DNA from: Maribellus maritimus
Lineage (GTDB): Bacteria > Bacteroidota > Bacteroidia > Bacteroidales > Prolixibacteraceae
Direction of reading: 5' to 3'
NCBI RefSeq assembly: GCF_022267315.1
Contig: NZ_JAIKLE010000042.1
Span: 1 to 58,361 of the forward strand
DNA: 58,361 bases
In this document: piece by piece, positions 36,901 to 46,224 of the stretch
Position numbering within the stretch: position 1 is the first letter of the stretch
How the letters are laid out: the number at the start of each line of letters is the position of its first letter
Made by a program: the position numbers and the translations under genes
Notes under the pieces: generated by a model
Database searches by the model: none
Seen by the model: only the letters and a program-made list of their open reading frames with translations
Told to the model about the DNA's origin: nothing

Positions 36901-37425
36901 AGAAAAATAGTGGGTGATCCAAATCCTGATTTTATTTATGGCTTTTCAAACGAATTTACATACAAAAATTTCAAACTGCTGATATTTATTAACGGAAGTT
37001 ATGGCAATGAAATCGCCAATTTGAACAGGATTGCACTATTGACTCAGCCCCAAAAACACAATGTTTTAAAAATTTACTATGATCAGCGCTGGACCGGCCC
37101 GGGGACCGGGAATACCATAGAGGCACCGTTGCATAACGCCGGAGAGTGGAAAAACTTCAGTGACAGAGATGTGGAGGACGGTTCTTATCTGCGGGTAAAA
37201 ACAATCAGTTTATCCTACAATCTACCACAAAACTTACTTGGATTGAATTGGATTCGGAATGCTCAAATATATGTAGCAGGCGAAAATCTTCTAACCTTCA
37301 CCAACTATACCGGGTTCGATCCTGAGGTCGATTTGTATTCTTCCAGTAACGTTCAGATGGGAGTGGACAATGGTGCATATCCCGCATCAAAAAGCATTCG
37401 TATTGGCGTAAAACTTGGTTTTTAA
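34000..37425 (+). CDS. SusC-like TonB-dependent transporter with STN domain (PUL F)
   Basis: A 1141-residue outer-membrane transporter. It has an N-terminal extension with second Met (LLIMKLT), a signal peptide ending near YSQ, an STN domain (about 46-115, SSNISVKEVLLEIENNSEFF), a carboxypeptidase-D regulatory-like domain (ISGTVTDTDGQSLPGVTVVV), EEVVAVGYGTMKRSDLTGAV, a plug with DASATAIYGSRGANGV, and a barrel ending in GVKLGF. It serves the PUL with the most enzymes here (three sulfatases, two fucosidases), so its ligand is most likely a sulfated fucose-containing oligosaccharide. susD follows after 15 bases. Confidence 0.96.
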   Translation: MKKKVNRWKNPVVFFPFKLLLIMKLTAFFICVSVFGVFASNSYSQSTKLTLHSSNISVKEVLLEIENNSEFFFLYNNNLVDVERKLDINVNDKKINEILDLIFNGQNVEYSVMDRQIILSPKSMNQYSETYQPQISGTVTDTDGQSLPGVTVVVTGTTQGTVTDAEGKYYLSRIPEGATLLFSFVGMKSQEIAIGNQTQIDVVMQVDAIGIEEVVAVGYGTMKRSDLTGAVTSVKGDQLESTPANTFVQTLQGRAAGVDIKSASNAPGGGIRIRIRGSNSINASSEPLYVIDGFPIDNNDVTPAGAGNNALPQSPLSTLSPNEIASVEILKDASATAIYGSRGANGVVLITTKRGQVGKSKIDFDYSVNVATVRKKLELCNAEELATLSNEWAANNDMDPIYDGINKPLPQELGEGTDWQDAIFRTALTHRYNLSISGGTENTKYLVSGDYLDQDGIIIESNFKRAGLRFNLDQKVSDKIKIGINANANHTVNDAVPSDGSGYQNDTPLWSALTTTPAIPVKDEEGNYIHNHDEAFKIVENPVSIAKTRTDITYTNRMIGSAFADFEILNGLVFKANFGADLINSKRNVYIPNTAETQALPNVGIASVGSVQSTNWLAEYTLTYKKEFGTAHRLTAMAGYTTQSTKIENVFSRTDDFSTNKFEYNNLGAGSDPRPSTSHATEAGLLSYIGRVSYTYLDKYILTGTIRRDGSSKFGEENKWGIFPSVGLAWRMSEESFLKGAEILSDLKLRSSYGVTGNQDIGSYSSLALYNTTRPIIGGGPVIGFYPNRIPNPDLKWEKTTQFNIGADAVFWDGKFNFSTEYYIKTTNDLLLNVTIPNQSGYSSSVQNIGEVENKGLEFSLGINNSIGQVAWNSSFNISFNRNKLVSLPEGTERLIFGLGRGETSHGRSIAMPGEPLGSFYGYHFMGIWQTEEEITEAGNTVGGKNRPGLPRYEDLNGDGFRDNDDDRKIVGDPNPDFIYGFSNEFTYKNFKLLIFINGSYGNEIANLNRIALLTQPQKHNVLKIYYDQRWTGPGTGNTIEAPLHNAGEWKNFSDRDVEDGSYLRVKTISLSYNLPQNLLGLNWIRNAQIYVAGENLLTFTNYTGFDPEVDLYSSSNVQMGVDNGAYPASKSIRIGVKLGF

Positions 37426-37440
37426 TCTAAAAAATTGACA

Positions 37441-38892
37441 ATGATGAAAAATATATTCAAAATAAGCTTAATTGTTTCATTCATAATGTTAATCATTTCA
37501 TGTGAAAGTATTCTGGATGAAAATCCGCCAAGTTCTATTAGTCTTTCCAGTTTTTATCAGACAGAAAGCGACGCGATTGCCGGATTATACGGGGCCTACA
37601 GTCTTGTTTATAATGTTTCTGCCGGTACGGCTATCAATTATGGAGAATTAAATGCCGATAATTTAGCCATTTCACCCATCGTTTCCGATGCATTTTCCTG
37701 GGACGAGTTTACATACAACAGCGATGTAACAGGCGGTCTTTGGTCAAGCTGTTTTTCAGGTATAAACCGGTCAAATGAAGTAATTCTGTATACAGAAAGA
37801 ATTGATATAAATGACGGAACAAAGGCCGATATCATTGCAGAGGCCAAAGCTTTAAGGGCTTTTTATTATTTTCAATTGGTTCGTGCGATGGGAGGAGTGC
37901 CATTGTATGAAGAACCAACGGTTGGATTTGATAATATATACGCACCGCGTGCAAGCGAAGATGAAATATACAACCTAATTACACGTGATTTAAGTAACGC
38001 AGTTACAGAACTCGAAGAAACAAATTCAGCTGGAAGAATTAATGCTCATATTGCAAGCGCGCTGCTCGCAAGGGTTTACTTGTACAGAGGAGATTTTCAG
38101 AACGCATTAACATATGCACAAAAAGTAATTGACTCCGGGGTGTATAATCTTTTTGATGATTACGCTGCCATTTTTAAACCTGAGAATGACAATGGCATTG
38201 AACATATCTGGCAGTTACAATATTTAAGCGGAGAAACCAATAACACTGTCCCAGGAAACTTCGGCCCGAGAGGAATTGCGGGTGATTATAAAAACTCCTT
38301 CTGGGCCAATACAGTTGTTGGAGGAGGTGTTGCTCCTTCTAGTGAGTTTGTGGCAGAAAGTCCTCAATCCTACCGAAAATCTGCAACCGTTGCCGATCAC
38401 TATGAGCACATTGATGGTATTACCGGAACCATAACGATGGAACAGGTATACGGCGGAGCCTTTCCGTATTATATATGCAAATACGATGATCGGGAAGCTG
38501 AATTACAATCAGGTGAAAATTTTACAATCATCAGGTACGCTGACATATTATTGATAGCGGCTGAAGCTTTAAACGAAGTAGATCCATCTGACGTTCAAAA
38601 ATATACCTGGATTAATCGTATCAGAGAAAGAGCCAGAAATGGTGTGGAGACAGATCTTCCGGATCTTTCCGGGCTTTCCCAGGAAGAATTCAGGACAGCC
38701 GTTCTTGAGGAACGAAGATTTGAACTGGCATTTGAAGGTCAGAGAGCATGGGATTTAAAAAGAAGAGGTTTATTCCTGGAGACCATGAGAGCGCAGGGGA
38801 AAACAGTTGAAGACTACATGCTGTTGTTTCCTGTTCCTGATGCACAAATCAAACTAAATCCCAATCTGGAACAAAATACCGGATGGGAATAA
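37441..38892 (+). CDS. SusD-family glycan-binding lipoprotein (PUL F)
   Basis: A 483-residue surface lipoprotein. The ATG at 37441 is preferred to the in-frame TTG at 37435, and the lipobox ends at Cys21 (IISC). SusD landmarks are AKALRAFYYFQLVRAMGGVP, TIIRYADILLIAAEALNEV and ERRFELAFEGQRAWDLKRRG, ending in NPNLEQNTGW. It pairs with the SusC directly upstream. A long inverted repeat follows before the first sulfatase gene. Confidence 0.95.
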   Translation: MMKNIFKISLIVSFIMLIISCESILDENPPSSISLSSFYQTESDAIAGLYGAYSLVYNVSAGTAINYGELNADNLAISPIVSDAFSWDEFTYNSDVTGGLWSSCFSGINRSNEVILYTERIDINDGTKADIIAEAKALRAFYYFQLVRAMGGVPLYEEPTVGFDNIYAPRASEDEIYNLITRDLSNAVTELEETNSAGRINAHIASALLARVYLYRGDFQNALTYAQKVIDSGVYNLFDDYAAIFKPENDNGIEHIWQLQYLSGETNNTVPGNFGPRGIAGDYKNSFWANTVVGGGVAPSSEFVAESPQSYRKSATVADHYEHIDGITGTITMEQVYGGAFPYYICKYDDREAELQSGENFTIIRYADILLIAAEALNEVDPSDVQKYTWINRIRERARNGVETDLPDLSGLSQEEFRTAVLEERRFELAFEGQRAWDLKRRGLFLETMRAQGKTVEDYMLLFPVPDAQIKLNPNLEQNTGWE

Positions 38893-38909
38893 ATAAACTT
38901 TAATTTTTA

Positions 38910-38981
38910 AGTTGACAGAGTAACATTTCGGAAATAAAAATTGATAATATTGGATTTTATCCGTAAAATGCTCTGTCAACT
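38910..38981 (+). terminator. Long inverted repeat between susD and sulfatase (PUL F)
   Basis: AGTTGACAGAG (38910-38920) matches CTCTGTCAACT (38971-38981) perfectly, and imperfect pairing continues inward (CATTT..CGGA with TCCG..AAATG). It may partly terminate transcription before the enzyme genes or protect the susCD transcript; a small mobile palindrome is also possible. Confidence 0.55.
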
Positions 38982-38995
38982 AAATCTTTGTTAAA

Positions 38996-40447
38996 ATGCC
39001 GTCAAAAAGTCTTTTAAATATAATTCTATTGGTCCTGCCTGTTGTTACCATAATTTTTCGGCCAACTTTAGGAATTGCCCAAAACAAACCCAACATACTG
39101 TTTATTCTTACAGATGATTTGGGAAAAGAATGGATAAGCTCGTACGGTTCAGAAGAAATCGAAACACCAAATATTGATAACCTGGCCGAAACCGGATTGA
39201 TGTTTGAAAACTTTTACTCTACACCGCAGTGTACGCCAACCAGGGTATCTTTAATGACAGGCCAGTACCCGTTTCGTAACGGTTGGATTAATCACTGGGA
39301 TGTTCCCCGTTGGGGAGGAGGAGCGCATTTTGACTGGAATAAAAACCCGGGCATTGCACGCATCATGCAATCAGCAGGTTATAAAACGGCAGTAGCAGGA
39401 AAGTGGCAAATCAATGATTTCAGGGTGCAGCCGGAAGCAATGGTTGCACATGGTTTCGAGGATTATTGTATGTGGACAGGTTATGAAACCGGTAATCCTG
39501 CAAGTGCAGAAAGATACTGGGATCCATATATTCACACAAAAGAAGGAAGCAAAACTTACAAAGGCCGGTTTGGCGAGGATATCTTCTCCGATTTTCTGAT
39601 TGATTTTATGAAGAAGAACAAGGACGAACCCCTGTTTTTATATTATGCCATGTGCCTTACGCATACCCCTTTTACAAACACACCTGCAGAACCTGATGTA
39701 ACAGAAAAGTACGACTGTCATAAAGCCATGGTCAGATATATGGATTTCTGTGTTGGTAAGTTGACCAAAGCTTTGGATGACCTGGGAATACGGGAGAATA
39801 CGATTATCATTTATACCACTGACAATGGTACCACGGGTGCAATTACCGGCCGTATGAACGGAAGAGAAGTTCAGGGGGGCAAAACAAAAACCACTGAAAA
39901 CGGTATATGTGAGCCCTTTGTTGTTAATTGCCCCGGGTTGGTTCCTTCGGGAAAGGTCACCGACGCGTTGGGCGATTTAACAGATATTCTGCCTACATGT
40001 GCAGAATTGGGAGGAGCTGAGCTACCCCAAAATTTTGTTTTTGATGGCATATCCCTGGCAGATGTTATTTTGGGAAAAACATCAGATTCGAAACGCAAAT
40101 GGATTATGGCCATGGGAGGTAATGGCAACGGTTCTGCAGGCGCGCTGTCAGAAAAAGGATTGGAAAACCAATACCACTTCAGAGACCGGGTTGTTCGCGA
40201 CAAAGAATTTAAACTGTTTGTGTCAACGGAGAGAAAACCGGAAAAATTAATTTCCATATTGGAAGATCCCGGGGAAAAAAATAATCTTCTTCAAAGTAAT
40301 AATCCAAACGTAAAAGCAGCTTACGAAAAATTATGGAATGTTGTTTTGTCATTTCCTGAACAAGACAACGATCCTCATTATGTGGCTTTACCGGAAGAGC
40401 GGTGGGATAAAGAAGTAACTGTAAAAAGTCAGGTCTGGAAGAAATAG
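38996..40447 (+). CDS. S1-family sulfatase, secreted (PUL F, first)
   Basis: A 483-residue formylglycine-dependent sulfatase. The signal peptide ends near residue 28 (GIAQ). Metal site NILFILTDDLG; maturation motif QCTPTRVSLMTGQ with Cys79; second metal motif YTTDNGTTGA near residue 280. Where most sulfatases have GKWH, this one has GKWQ (near residue 138), so one usual active-site histidine is replaced. Other sulfatase groups may share this, and the enzyme otherwise looks intact. It begins 103 bases after susD, beyond a long inverted repeat, and heads a run of five enzyme genes. Confidence 0.92.
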   Translation: MPSKSLLNIILLVLPVVTIIFRPTLGIAQNKPNILFILTDDLGKEWISSYGSEEIETPNIDNLAETGLMFENFYSTPQCTPTRVSLMTGQYPFRNGWINHWDVPRWGGGAHFDWNKNPGIARIMQSAGYKTAVAGKWQINDFRVQPEAMVAHGFEDYCMWTGYETGNPASAERYWDPYIHTKEGSKTYKGRFGEDIFSDFLIDFMKKNKDEPLFLYYAMCLTHTPFTNTPAEPDVTEKYDCHKAMVRYMDFCVGKLTKALDDLGIRENTIIIYTTDNGTTGAITGRMNGREVQGGKTKTTENGICEPFVVNCPGLVPSGKVTDALGDLTDILPTCAELGGAELPQNFVFDGISLADVILGKTSDSKRKWIMAMGGNGNGSAGALSEKGLENQYHFRDRVVRDKEFKLFVSTERKPEKLISILEDPGEKNNLLQSNNPNVKAAYEKLWNVVLSFPEQDNDPHYVALPEERWDKEVTVKSQVWKK

Positions 40448-40496
40448 CTTAAATTTTAAAATGATAAAGAACCTAAATTAATAAAAGAAAAACGTT

Positions 40497-41609
40497 ATGG
40501 TTAAGTATATAATTGTTAGTGTATTTTTAGTTTTAGGCTTGTCTGGATTTTGTCAGGTGCCGTCCTATTTAAATAATTACAAAAAGGAATACAAAAAAGA
40601 TCCCCGTGCAGCCAACCTGCATTGGTTTCAGGATGCCCAATTTGGTATGTTTATTCATTACGGACTGTACAGTCAGTTGGGAAAAGGAGAATGGGTGCAA
40701 TTGCTGGATACAATTCCCCTGGACAACTATGTCAAACTCAAGGATAAATTTAAGGCTTCCGGTTTTGATGCTGATTTTATTGTTAAATTGGCAAAAAAAG
40801 CGGGCATGAAGTATATCACGATAACCTCAAAACACCACGAAGGTTTTTGCCTTTTTAAAACAAAAGAAACAGATTATAACAGCGTTGACGCTCCGGCTCA
40901 TCGCGATTTGATTGGTGAGCTAGCTGACGCCTGTGAAAAAGAAGGATTGGGGTTGTTCCTCTATTATTCTTATGCTGCCGATTGGCATCATCCTTATTTC
41001 TACTCACGAGAGGCTGGATGGAACAATGCGCGTCCGGCTTATCAAACAAAACCAAAAGAATACCTTTATAAAAAGCCGGAAGATTTTCGTAAATATGTGG
41101 ATTATGTGCATGCCCAGTTAAAAGAATTGCTTACCCAATATCCCACAATAGCAGGTATTTGGTTTGACCCGATTATGGGTTTTTATGCCAATCCCGACGT
41201 TTTTCCAATCGACGAAACTTATACATTAATCCGAAAACTGTCCCCTCATGCATTAATTTCATTTAAACAGGGGGCCAATGGCGATGAAGACTTTATGGCA
41301 CCGGAACGTAACGGAAATGCTACTGTTGGTGAGAAATATCCGGTTGCAAAGGTAGCTTACGAGAAAAATAAAAATAAACCAAAAGAGGTTTGTAATACAA
41401 TGCAACCTCACATTCCGGGTTTTCACGGAGGTGCAACCTGGGGCTACAACAAAGCAATCGACGGACACCATTTAAAAGCTGAAGATGTAAAGAAACTGCT
41501 GGAAGACGCGCAGGCAAATCATTACAATCTTTTGCTCAACATCGGACCTTTACCTGACGGCTCGGTCCATCCTGAAGATATTGAAACATTATCAAACTTA
41601 AAAAAATAA
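40497..41609 (+). CDS. GH29 alpha-L-fucosidase, short form (PUL F)
   Basis: A 370-residue secreted GH29 enzyme (signal peptide about 1-19, ending FCQ). FGMFIHYGLYS carries the conserved His54, with Tyr in place of the usual Trp. SKHHEGFCLF gives H113 and H114, and AGIWFDPIMG gives the likely nucleophile D224. Only the catalytic TIM barrel is present; it stops at the NLLLNIGPLPDGSVHPED segment without the C-terminal beta domain of the GH29 at 44663. It ends three bases before the next sulfatase gene, so the two are translationally close, suggesting that desulfation and fucose release act on the same chain. Confidence 0.92.
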   Translation: MVKYIIVSVFLVLGLSGFCQVPSYLNNYKKEYKKDPRAANLHWFQDAQFGMFIHYGLYSQLGKGEWVQLLDTIPLDNYVKLKDKFKASGFDADFIVKLAKKAGMKYITITSKHHEGFCLFKTKETDYNSVDAPAHRDLIGELADACEKEGLGLFLYYSYAADWHHPYFYSREAGWNNARPAYQTKPKEYLYKKPEDFRKYVDYVHAQLKELLTQYPTIAGIWFDPIMGFYANPDVFPIDETYTLIRKLSPHALISFKQGANGDEDFMAPERNGNATVGEKYPVAKVAYEKNKNKPKEVCNTMQPHIPGFHGGATWGYNKAIDGHHLKAEDVKKLLEDAQANHYNLLLNIGPLPDGSVHPEDIETLSNLKK

Positions 41610-41612
41610 AAA

Positions 41613-43103
41613 ATGAAGCATTCATCATTATTTTCGGTACTACTACTTTTATTATCGGGATTTTTTTCCGGCTGCAATACAGAAAAGGAACCAGCGAAAG
41701 AAAAAACCAAACCCAACATACTTTTTCTTTTTGCTGATGATCAGCGGGCAGATGCGATAGGCTGCGCAGACAATTCCTATATACAAACTCCTAACATTGA
41801 CAAACTGGCAGAAACAGGTGTTCGCTTTACCAATAACTATGTAATGGGAGGCCATCATGGTGCCATTTGTGCTCCCAGCCGGGCTATGTTAATGAGTGGA
41901 AAAAGCCTTTTTCACGTTTACGATCGTCTTGAAGGAGTACATACCATGCCAATGCATTTTGCCGAAAATGGTTATGAAACTTTTGGAACCGGGAAATGGC
42001 ACAATGGCGCCAATACATTTGAAGCCTCATTCCAAAACGGGAAGAATGTTTTTATAGGAGGTATGTCCAATCATTTTCAAGTCCCTTGCAGGGATTTGGG
42101 GGCAGATGGAAAACTTAGTCAGCCTGTAAAAAAAGGGTTTTCTACCGATTTGTTTGCTGATGCTGCCATCGGCTTTCTGGACAATTACGCAAAAGGAACC
42201 CGCGAAAAACCATTTTTCTGTTATGTGGCATTTACAGCACCACATGATCCCAGATCACCCCGCGAAGATTACATAGGAATGTATCCCGATGAATCGGTTC
42301 CTCTGCCGGGGAATTTCAAAAAGTTGCATCCTTTTGAATTTGACAACCTGAATATCCGAGACGAAACGTTGGCCCCATGGCCACGAACACCTGAAATTAT
42401 ACAGGCTTCTCTGGCCGATTATTATGCGCTTATCAGTCACCTTGACAAAAGAGTGGGAGATATGATAGAACTGCTGAAAAAAGAAGGCCTCTATGAAAAC
42501 ACAATCATTGTATATGCCGCAGACAATGGACTGGCAGTTGGTAGTCATGGCTTACTGGGCAAGCAAAACTTATATGAACACAGTACGAAAGTACCACTAA
42601 TATTAAGTGGGCCGGGTATTCCCCAAAATGAAGTACGCGATGCTTTGGTGTATCTCTATGATATTTTCCCAACATTGGCCGACTTATGTGGTTTACCAGC
42701 CCCCGAAGGGATTGATGGTAAAGACTTTGCCCCTGTTCTTATGGGGGACGAAAAAGAAGTACGCAATTCGCTGTATACCGTTTACCGGAATACGGTAAGG
42801 GCTGTCCGAACCGATGAATGGAAATTAATCAGGTACCCGCAGCGGGATTATACGCAATTGTTTAATCTGAAAAAAGACCCGCTGGAAATCAACAACCTGG
42901 CAGCATTACCGGAATATAAATCAAAAGTGGATGAAATGATGCAGTTGTTAAATGAATGGTACACGGCAACAGAAGATACGGCTACCATGAATCCCAATAC
43001 GATTTTACCGCTGGAATACGATTATCACAAGCTGAAACAAACACCTGATGTGCATCAGCCGGAATATGTTTTGAAAAAGTATTTTAACATAACGGAAGAA
43101 TAA
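41613..43103 (+). CDS. S1-family sulfatase, lipoprotein (PUL F, second)
   Basis: A 496-residue sulfatase with a lipid-attachment signal (FFSGC, Cys21), so it is membrane anchored and possibly surface exposed. Metal site NILFLFADDQR; maturation motif ICAPSRAMLMSGK with Cys86 (a C-A-P-S-R variant of CxPxR, still acceptable); GTGKWHNG near residue 128; second metal motif YAADNGLAVGSHG near residue 305. The C-terminal LFNLKKDPLEINNLA segment is intact. It begins three bases after the preceding GH29 stop codon. The substrate position is unknown. Confidence 0.93.
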   Translation: MKHSSLFSVLLLLLSGFFSGCNTEKEPAKEKTKPNILFLFADDQRADAIGCADNSYIQTPNIDKLAETGVRFTNNYVMGGHHGAICAPSRAMLMSGKSLFHVYDRLEGVHTMPMHFAENGYETFGTGKWHNGANTFEASFQNGKNVFIGGMSNHFQVPCRDLGADGKLSQPVKKGFSTDLFADAAIGFLDNYAKGTREKPFFCYVAFTAPHDPRSPREDYIGMYPDESVPLPGNFKKLHPFEFDNLNIRDETLAPWPRTPEIIQASLADYYALISHLDKRVGDMIELLKKEGLYENTIIVYAADNGLAVGSHGLLGKQNLYEHSTKVPLILSGPGIPQNEVRDALVYLYDIFPTLADLCGLPAPEGIDGKDFAPVLMGDEKEVRNSLYTVYRNTVRAVRTDEWKLIRYPQRDYTQLFNLKKDPLEINNLAALPEYKSKVDEMMQLLNEWYTATEDTATMNPNTILPLEYDYHKLKQTPDVHQPEYVLKKYFNITEE

Positions 43104-43179
43104 CACATATTGGTTTTCTATTTCATAAAATCGTCTTATCAGAGAAAAATAATTTAGAGAATTCAAAAAAAATCTTGTG

Positions 43180-44655
43180 ATGAAACATACTTCATTTAGA
43201 GGAATCCTACTGGCGATGGCTCTCATTGGGACATTGACAGCCGGAGCACAAAAGAAGCCAAATATTATTTTAATAATGGCTGATGATCTGGGATGGGGTG
43301 ATACCGGATATAACGGGAATAAAGTGATTAAAACTCCTCATTTGGATCAAATGGCAAAAGAGGGGATACAGTTTAACCGTTTTTATTCTGCTTGTGCAGT
43401 ATGTTCTCCAACAAGAGCAAGTGTTCTTACAGGCCGGAATCCATATCGGATGGGAGTATTTACCGCCAATGCAGGCATTTTGCGCCCCGAAGAAATTACT
43501 TTGCCTGAACTATTGAAAGAAGAAGGTTACGCTACCGCTCATTTTGGGAAATGGCACCTGGGTACCCTGACACATACTGAGAAAGATGCCAACCGGGGAG
43601 AACCCGGAAATCGCAGAGAATATAACCCGCCGGCTGTGCACGGTTACGATTTCGCTTTTGTAACCGAATCAAAGGTGCCAACCTGGGACCCAATGAAGAA
43701 ACCCGTTTCCGGCGCCACCCGTGAAGGATGGAATTACCTGAAAGAAGGAGATGACTATACGGCTTACGGCACTTTTTACTGGGATATTGATGGAAATAAG
43801 ATTACAGATAACCTGGAAGGAGATGATAGCAGGATTATTATGGATCGCGTTTTGCCTTTTGTTGAAAAAGCCGCAAACAGCGGGACACCTTTTTTTTCGG
43901 TTGTCTGGTTTCATGCACCGCACTTGCCTGTGGTTGCCGGTCCGAAATACAGGGACATGTATCCTGAGCAGAATGATCTAATGAAGAATTATGCGGGTTG
44001 TATAACAGCATTGGATGAACAGATTGGGCGTTTGCGATCTTTTCTAAAACAAAAAGGGATATCAGAAAATACCATGATTTGGTTTTGTAGTGACAATGGT
44101 CCCGAAGATGGAACTCCCGGAAATACCGGAGGTTTCAAGGAAAGAAAACGTTCGCTGCATGAGGGTGGCGTGCGTGTTCCCGGCATCCTGGTTTGGCCCG
44201 ATAAAATCAGGGAGCATTTTGAAACCGATATCCCTTGTGTTACATCCGACTATTTGCCGACAATAATGGAGGCTCTTGACATCAATAAAAACAAAGTGCC
44301 CTACATACTTGATGGGACAAGTCTTTTCCCTTTGTTGAAAGGGGAAATGAAAGAGCGCCCGGCTCCCATTGGATTTTGTTTTGGTAACCAGGTAAGCTGG
44401 TCCGATAATCAATACAAGCTTTATGCACGTAACGGAACCTATGAGTTATATGACATCAAAAATGATCCTTTTGAGGAAAAAGATTTACATTCAAAGGAAT
44501 CTTCTGTTTTTAATGATTTCAGGAACCGAATCCATGAATTCGTCGTTTCCTGCAAACATAGTTTTGAAGGAAAGGAATACGGTAAAGTATCCTTTAATAA
44601 ACTAAAACAAGACTGGAAAAGTCCAACAGAAAATCAGTCGAAACCACTAAAATAA
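43180..44655 (+). CDS. S1-family sulfatase, secreted (PUL F, third)
   Basis: A 491-residue sulfatase resembling arylsulfatase A-type enzymes. The ATG at 43180 is chosen over the adjacent in-frame GTG at 43177. The signal peptide ends near residue 24 (AGAQ). Metal site NIILIMADDLGWGD; maturation motif VCSPTRASVLTGR with Cys75; GKWHLGTL near residue 124; second metal motif FCSDNGPEDGTPG near residue 305; then RSLHEGGVRVPG. It is followed after seven bases by a GH29 gene, so both are surely co-expressed. Confidence 0.94.
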   Translation: MKHTSFRGILLAMALIGTLTAGAQKKPNIILIMADDLGWGDTGYNGNKVIKTPHLDQMAKEGIQFNRFYSACAVCSPTRASVLTGRNPYRMGVFTANAGILRPEEITLPELLKEEGYATAHFGKWHLGTLTHTEKDANRGEPGNRREYNPPAVHGYDFAFVTESKVPTWDPMKKPVSGATREGWNYLKEGDDYTAYGTFYWDIDGNKITDNLEGDDSRIIMDRVLPFVEKAANSGTPFFSVVWFHAPHLPVVAGPKYRDMYPEQNDLMKNYAGCITALDEQIGRLRSFLKQKGISENTMIWFCSDNGPEDGTPGNTGGFKERKRSLHEGGVRVPGILVWPDKIREHFETDIPCVTSDYLPTIMEALDINKNKVPYILDGTSLFPLLKGEMKERPAPIGFCFGNQVSWSDNQYKLYARNGTYELYDIKNDPFEEKDLHSKESSVFNDFRNRIHEFVVSCKHSFEGKEYGKVSFNKLKQDWKSPTENQSKPLK

Positions 44656-44662
44656 TTTACAA

Positions 44663-46033
44663 ATGAAAAAGCTAACAACCTTAATTTTACTTGGAATTCT
44701 CATCGTTAATTCCGCTTACTCGCAGGAAAAGATTTGGAACGAAACACCCGAACAAAAGAAAGAACGCCTGGCCTGGTGGACCGATGCCCGCTTTGGCATG
44801 TTCATCCACTGGGGATTGTATGCCCAGGCCGCCCGTCACGAGTGGGTAAAAAACCGGGAACGGATAACCACTGAAGAGTATCAGAAATATTTTGAAATTT
44901 TTAATCCCGATTTGTTTGATCCCGCCGATTGGGCAAAAAAAGCAAAAGCTGCCGGAATGAAATATGCGGTTATCACCTCAAAACACCACGAAGGATTTAA
45001 CATGTTTGATTCAAAATATACCGACTACAAAGTAACCAACACGCCTTACGGCAAAGACATTATCAAAGAATGGGTGGATGCCTTTCGTGCCGAAGGATTG
45101 CGTATCGGATTTTACTATTCACTTATCGACTGGCATCATCCCGACTATACGATAGACAGCCGCCACCCTCAAAGGGTTGAAACCAAAGAAGAATATGACA
45201 AGTTAAATAAAAATCGCGACATGGCTGTGTACCGCGAATACATGAAAAACCAGGTTCGTGAAATACTGACAAGCTATGGAAAAATAGATATTCTTTGGCT
45301 CGACTTTTCTTTTCCCGGAGAATTTGGGAAAGGACGCGACGATTGGGGCTCTGTTGAACTCATAAAAATGGTTCGCGAATTACAACCCGGAATAATCATT
45401 GACGACCGTGCCGATTTGCAGGATGTTGAAGGCGGCTGGGATTTTATGACTCCCGAACAATACAAAGTGGATAAATGGCCTGAAATTGACGGAAAACGAA
45501 TTCCATGGGAAACCTGCCAAACCTTTTCCGGCTCATGGGGATATTACCGCGATGAATATACATGGAAAGACAACAAACAGTTGCTGGGATTACTGATTGA
45601 ATCCGTTAGTAAAGGAGGAAATCTGTTGTTGAATGTTGGCCCCACTGCCCGTGGTGTTTTTGACGAACGTGCCGACATGGCGCTGGAGAAAATGGGCGAT
45701 TGGATGAAATTCAACAGCCGCTCCATATACGGTTGTACGCAAGCGCCCGATGAATTTGAAGCACCTGCAAATTCATTGCTTACGTACAATCCTGAAACCA
45801 ACCGTTTGTATATTCATTTACTCGATTACCCATTGCAAAACCTGAGGTTGCCAGGCTGTAAGGGCAAAGTAAAATATGCCCAGTTTCTGCACGATGCATC
45901 TGAAATCCGCATTTCAGAACCACGGCAGCACAACCGCGGTGGCGACGACCACTCCACCGGAGATCTGGATCTGAGTGTTCCGGTTGCCAAACCAAATGTT
46001 GAAATACCGGTTATTGAACTGTTTCTGCAATAA
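44663..46033 (+). CDS. GH29 alpha-L-fucosidase (copy 2), secreted
   Basis: A 456-residue GH29 enzyme, the close paralogue of the protein at 395-1765: same length, about 40 residue differences (about 91% identity), with residues about 204-347 identical. His49, His108-109 and the nucleophile Asp214 are all kept. Differences cluster in the signal peptide, residues 166-184 and the last 100 residues. The DNA differs at many silent positions, and this copy is richer in G and C there, so the duplication is old or one copy was acquired from a relative. It is the last gene of PUL F; a clear terminator follows at 46062. Confidence 0.94.
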   Translation: MKKLTTLILLGILIVNSAYSQEKIWNETPEQKKERLAWWTDARFGMFIHWGLYAQAARHEWVKNRERITTEEYQKYFEIFNPDLFDPADWAKKAKAAGMKYAVITSKHHEGFNMFDSKYTDYKVTNTPYGKDIIKEWVDAFRAEGLRIGFYYSLIDWHHPDYTIDSRHPQRVETKEEYDKLNKNRDMAVYREYMKNQVREILTSYGKIDILWLDFSFPGEFGKGRDDWGSVELIKMVRELQPGIIIDDRADLQDVEGGWDFMTPEQYKVDKWPEIDGKRIPWETCQTFSGSWGYYRDEYTWKDNKQLLGLLIESVSKGGNLLLNVGPTARGVFDERADMALEKMGDWMKFNSRSIYGCTQAPDEFEAPANSLLTYNPETNRLYIHLLDYPLQNLRLPGCKGKVKYAQFLHDASEIRISEPRQHNRGGDDHSTGDLDLSVPVAKPNVEIPVIELFLQ

Positions 46034-46061
46034 CAAAGTTTAAATGAATAAAAAGGATATA

Positions 46062-46089
46062 CCACTGTCAATTTGGGCAGTGGTTTTTT
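46062..46089 (+). terminator. Rho-independent terminator after PUL F
   Basis: CCACTG (46062-46067) pairs with CAGTGG (46078-46083), followed by TTTTTTATTTTTT. It ends the PUL F operon. Confidence 0.9.
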
Positions 46090-46224
46090 ATTTTTTATAT
46101 TTTAACTTCAGGAGTGATATATATTCTCATTACCAAATGTCTGTTTCTTATTTTGTATCCGGCAATTTGAATCCCAATGTTTTTTAACAAACTCCTGTTG
46201 CTGTGTTTTTTGCTTAAAATAGTA

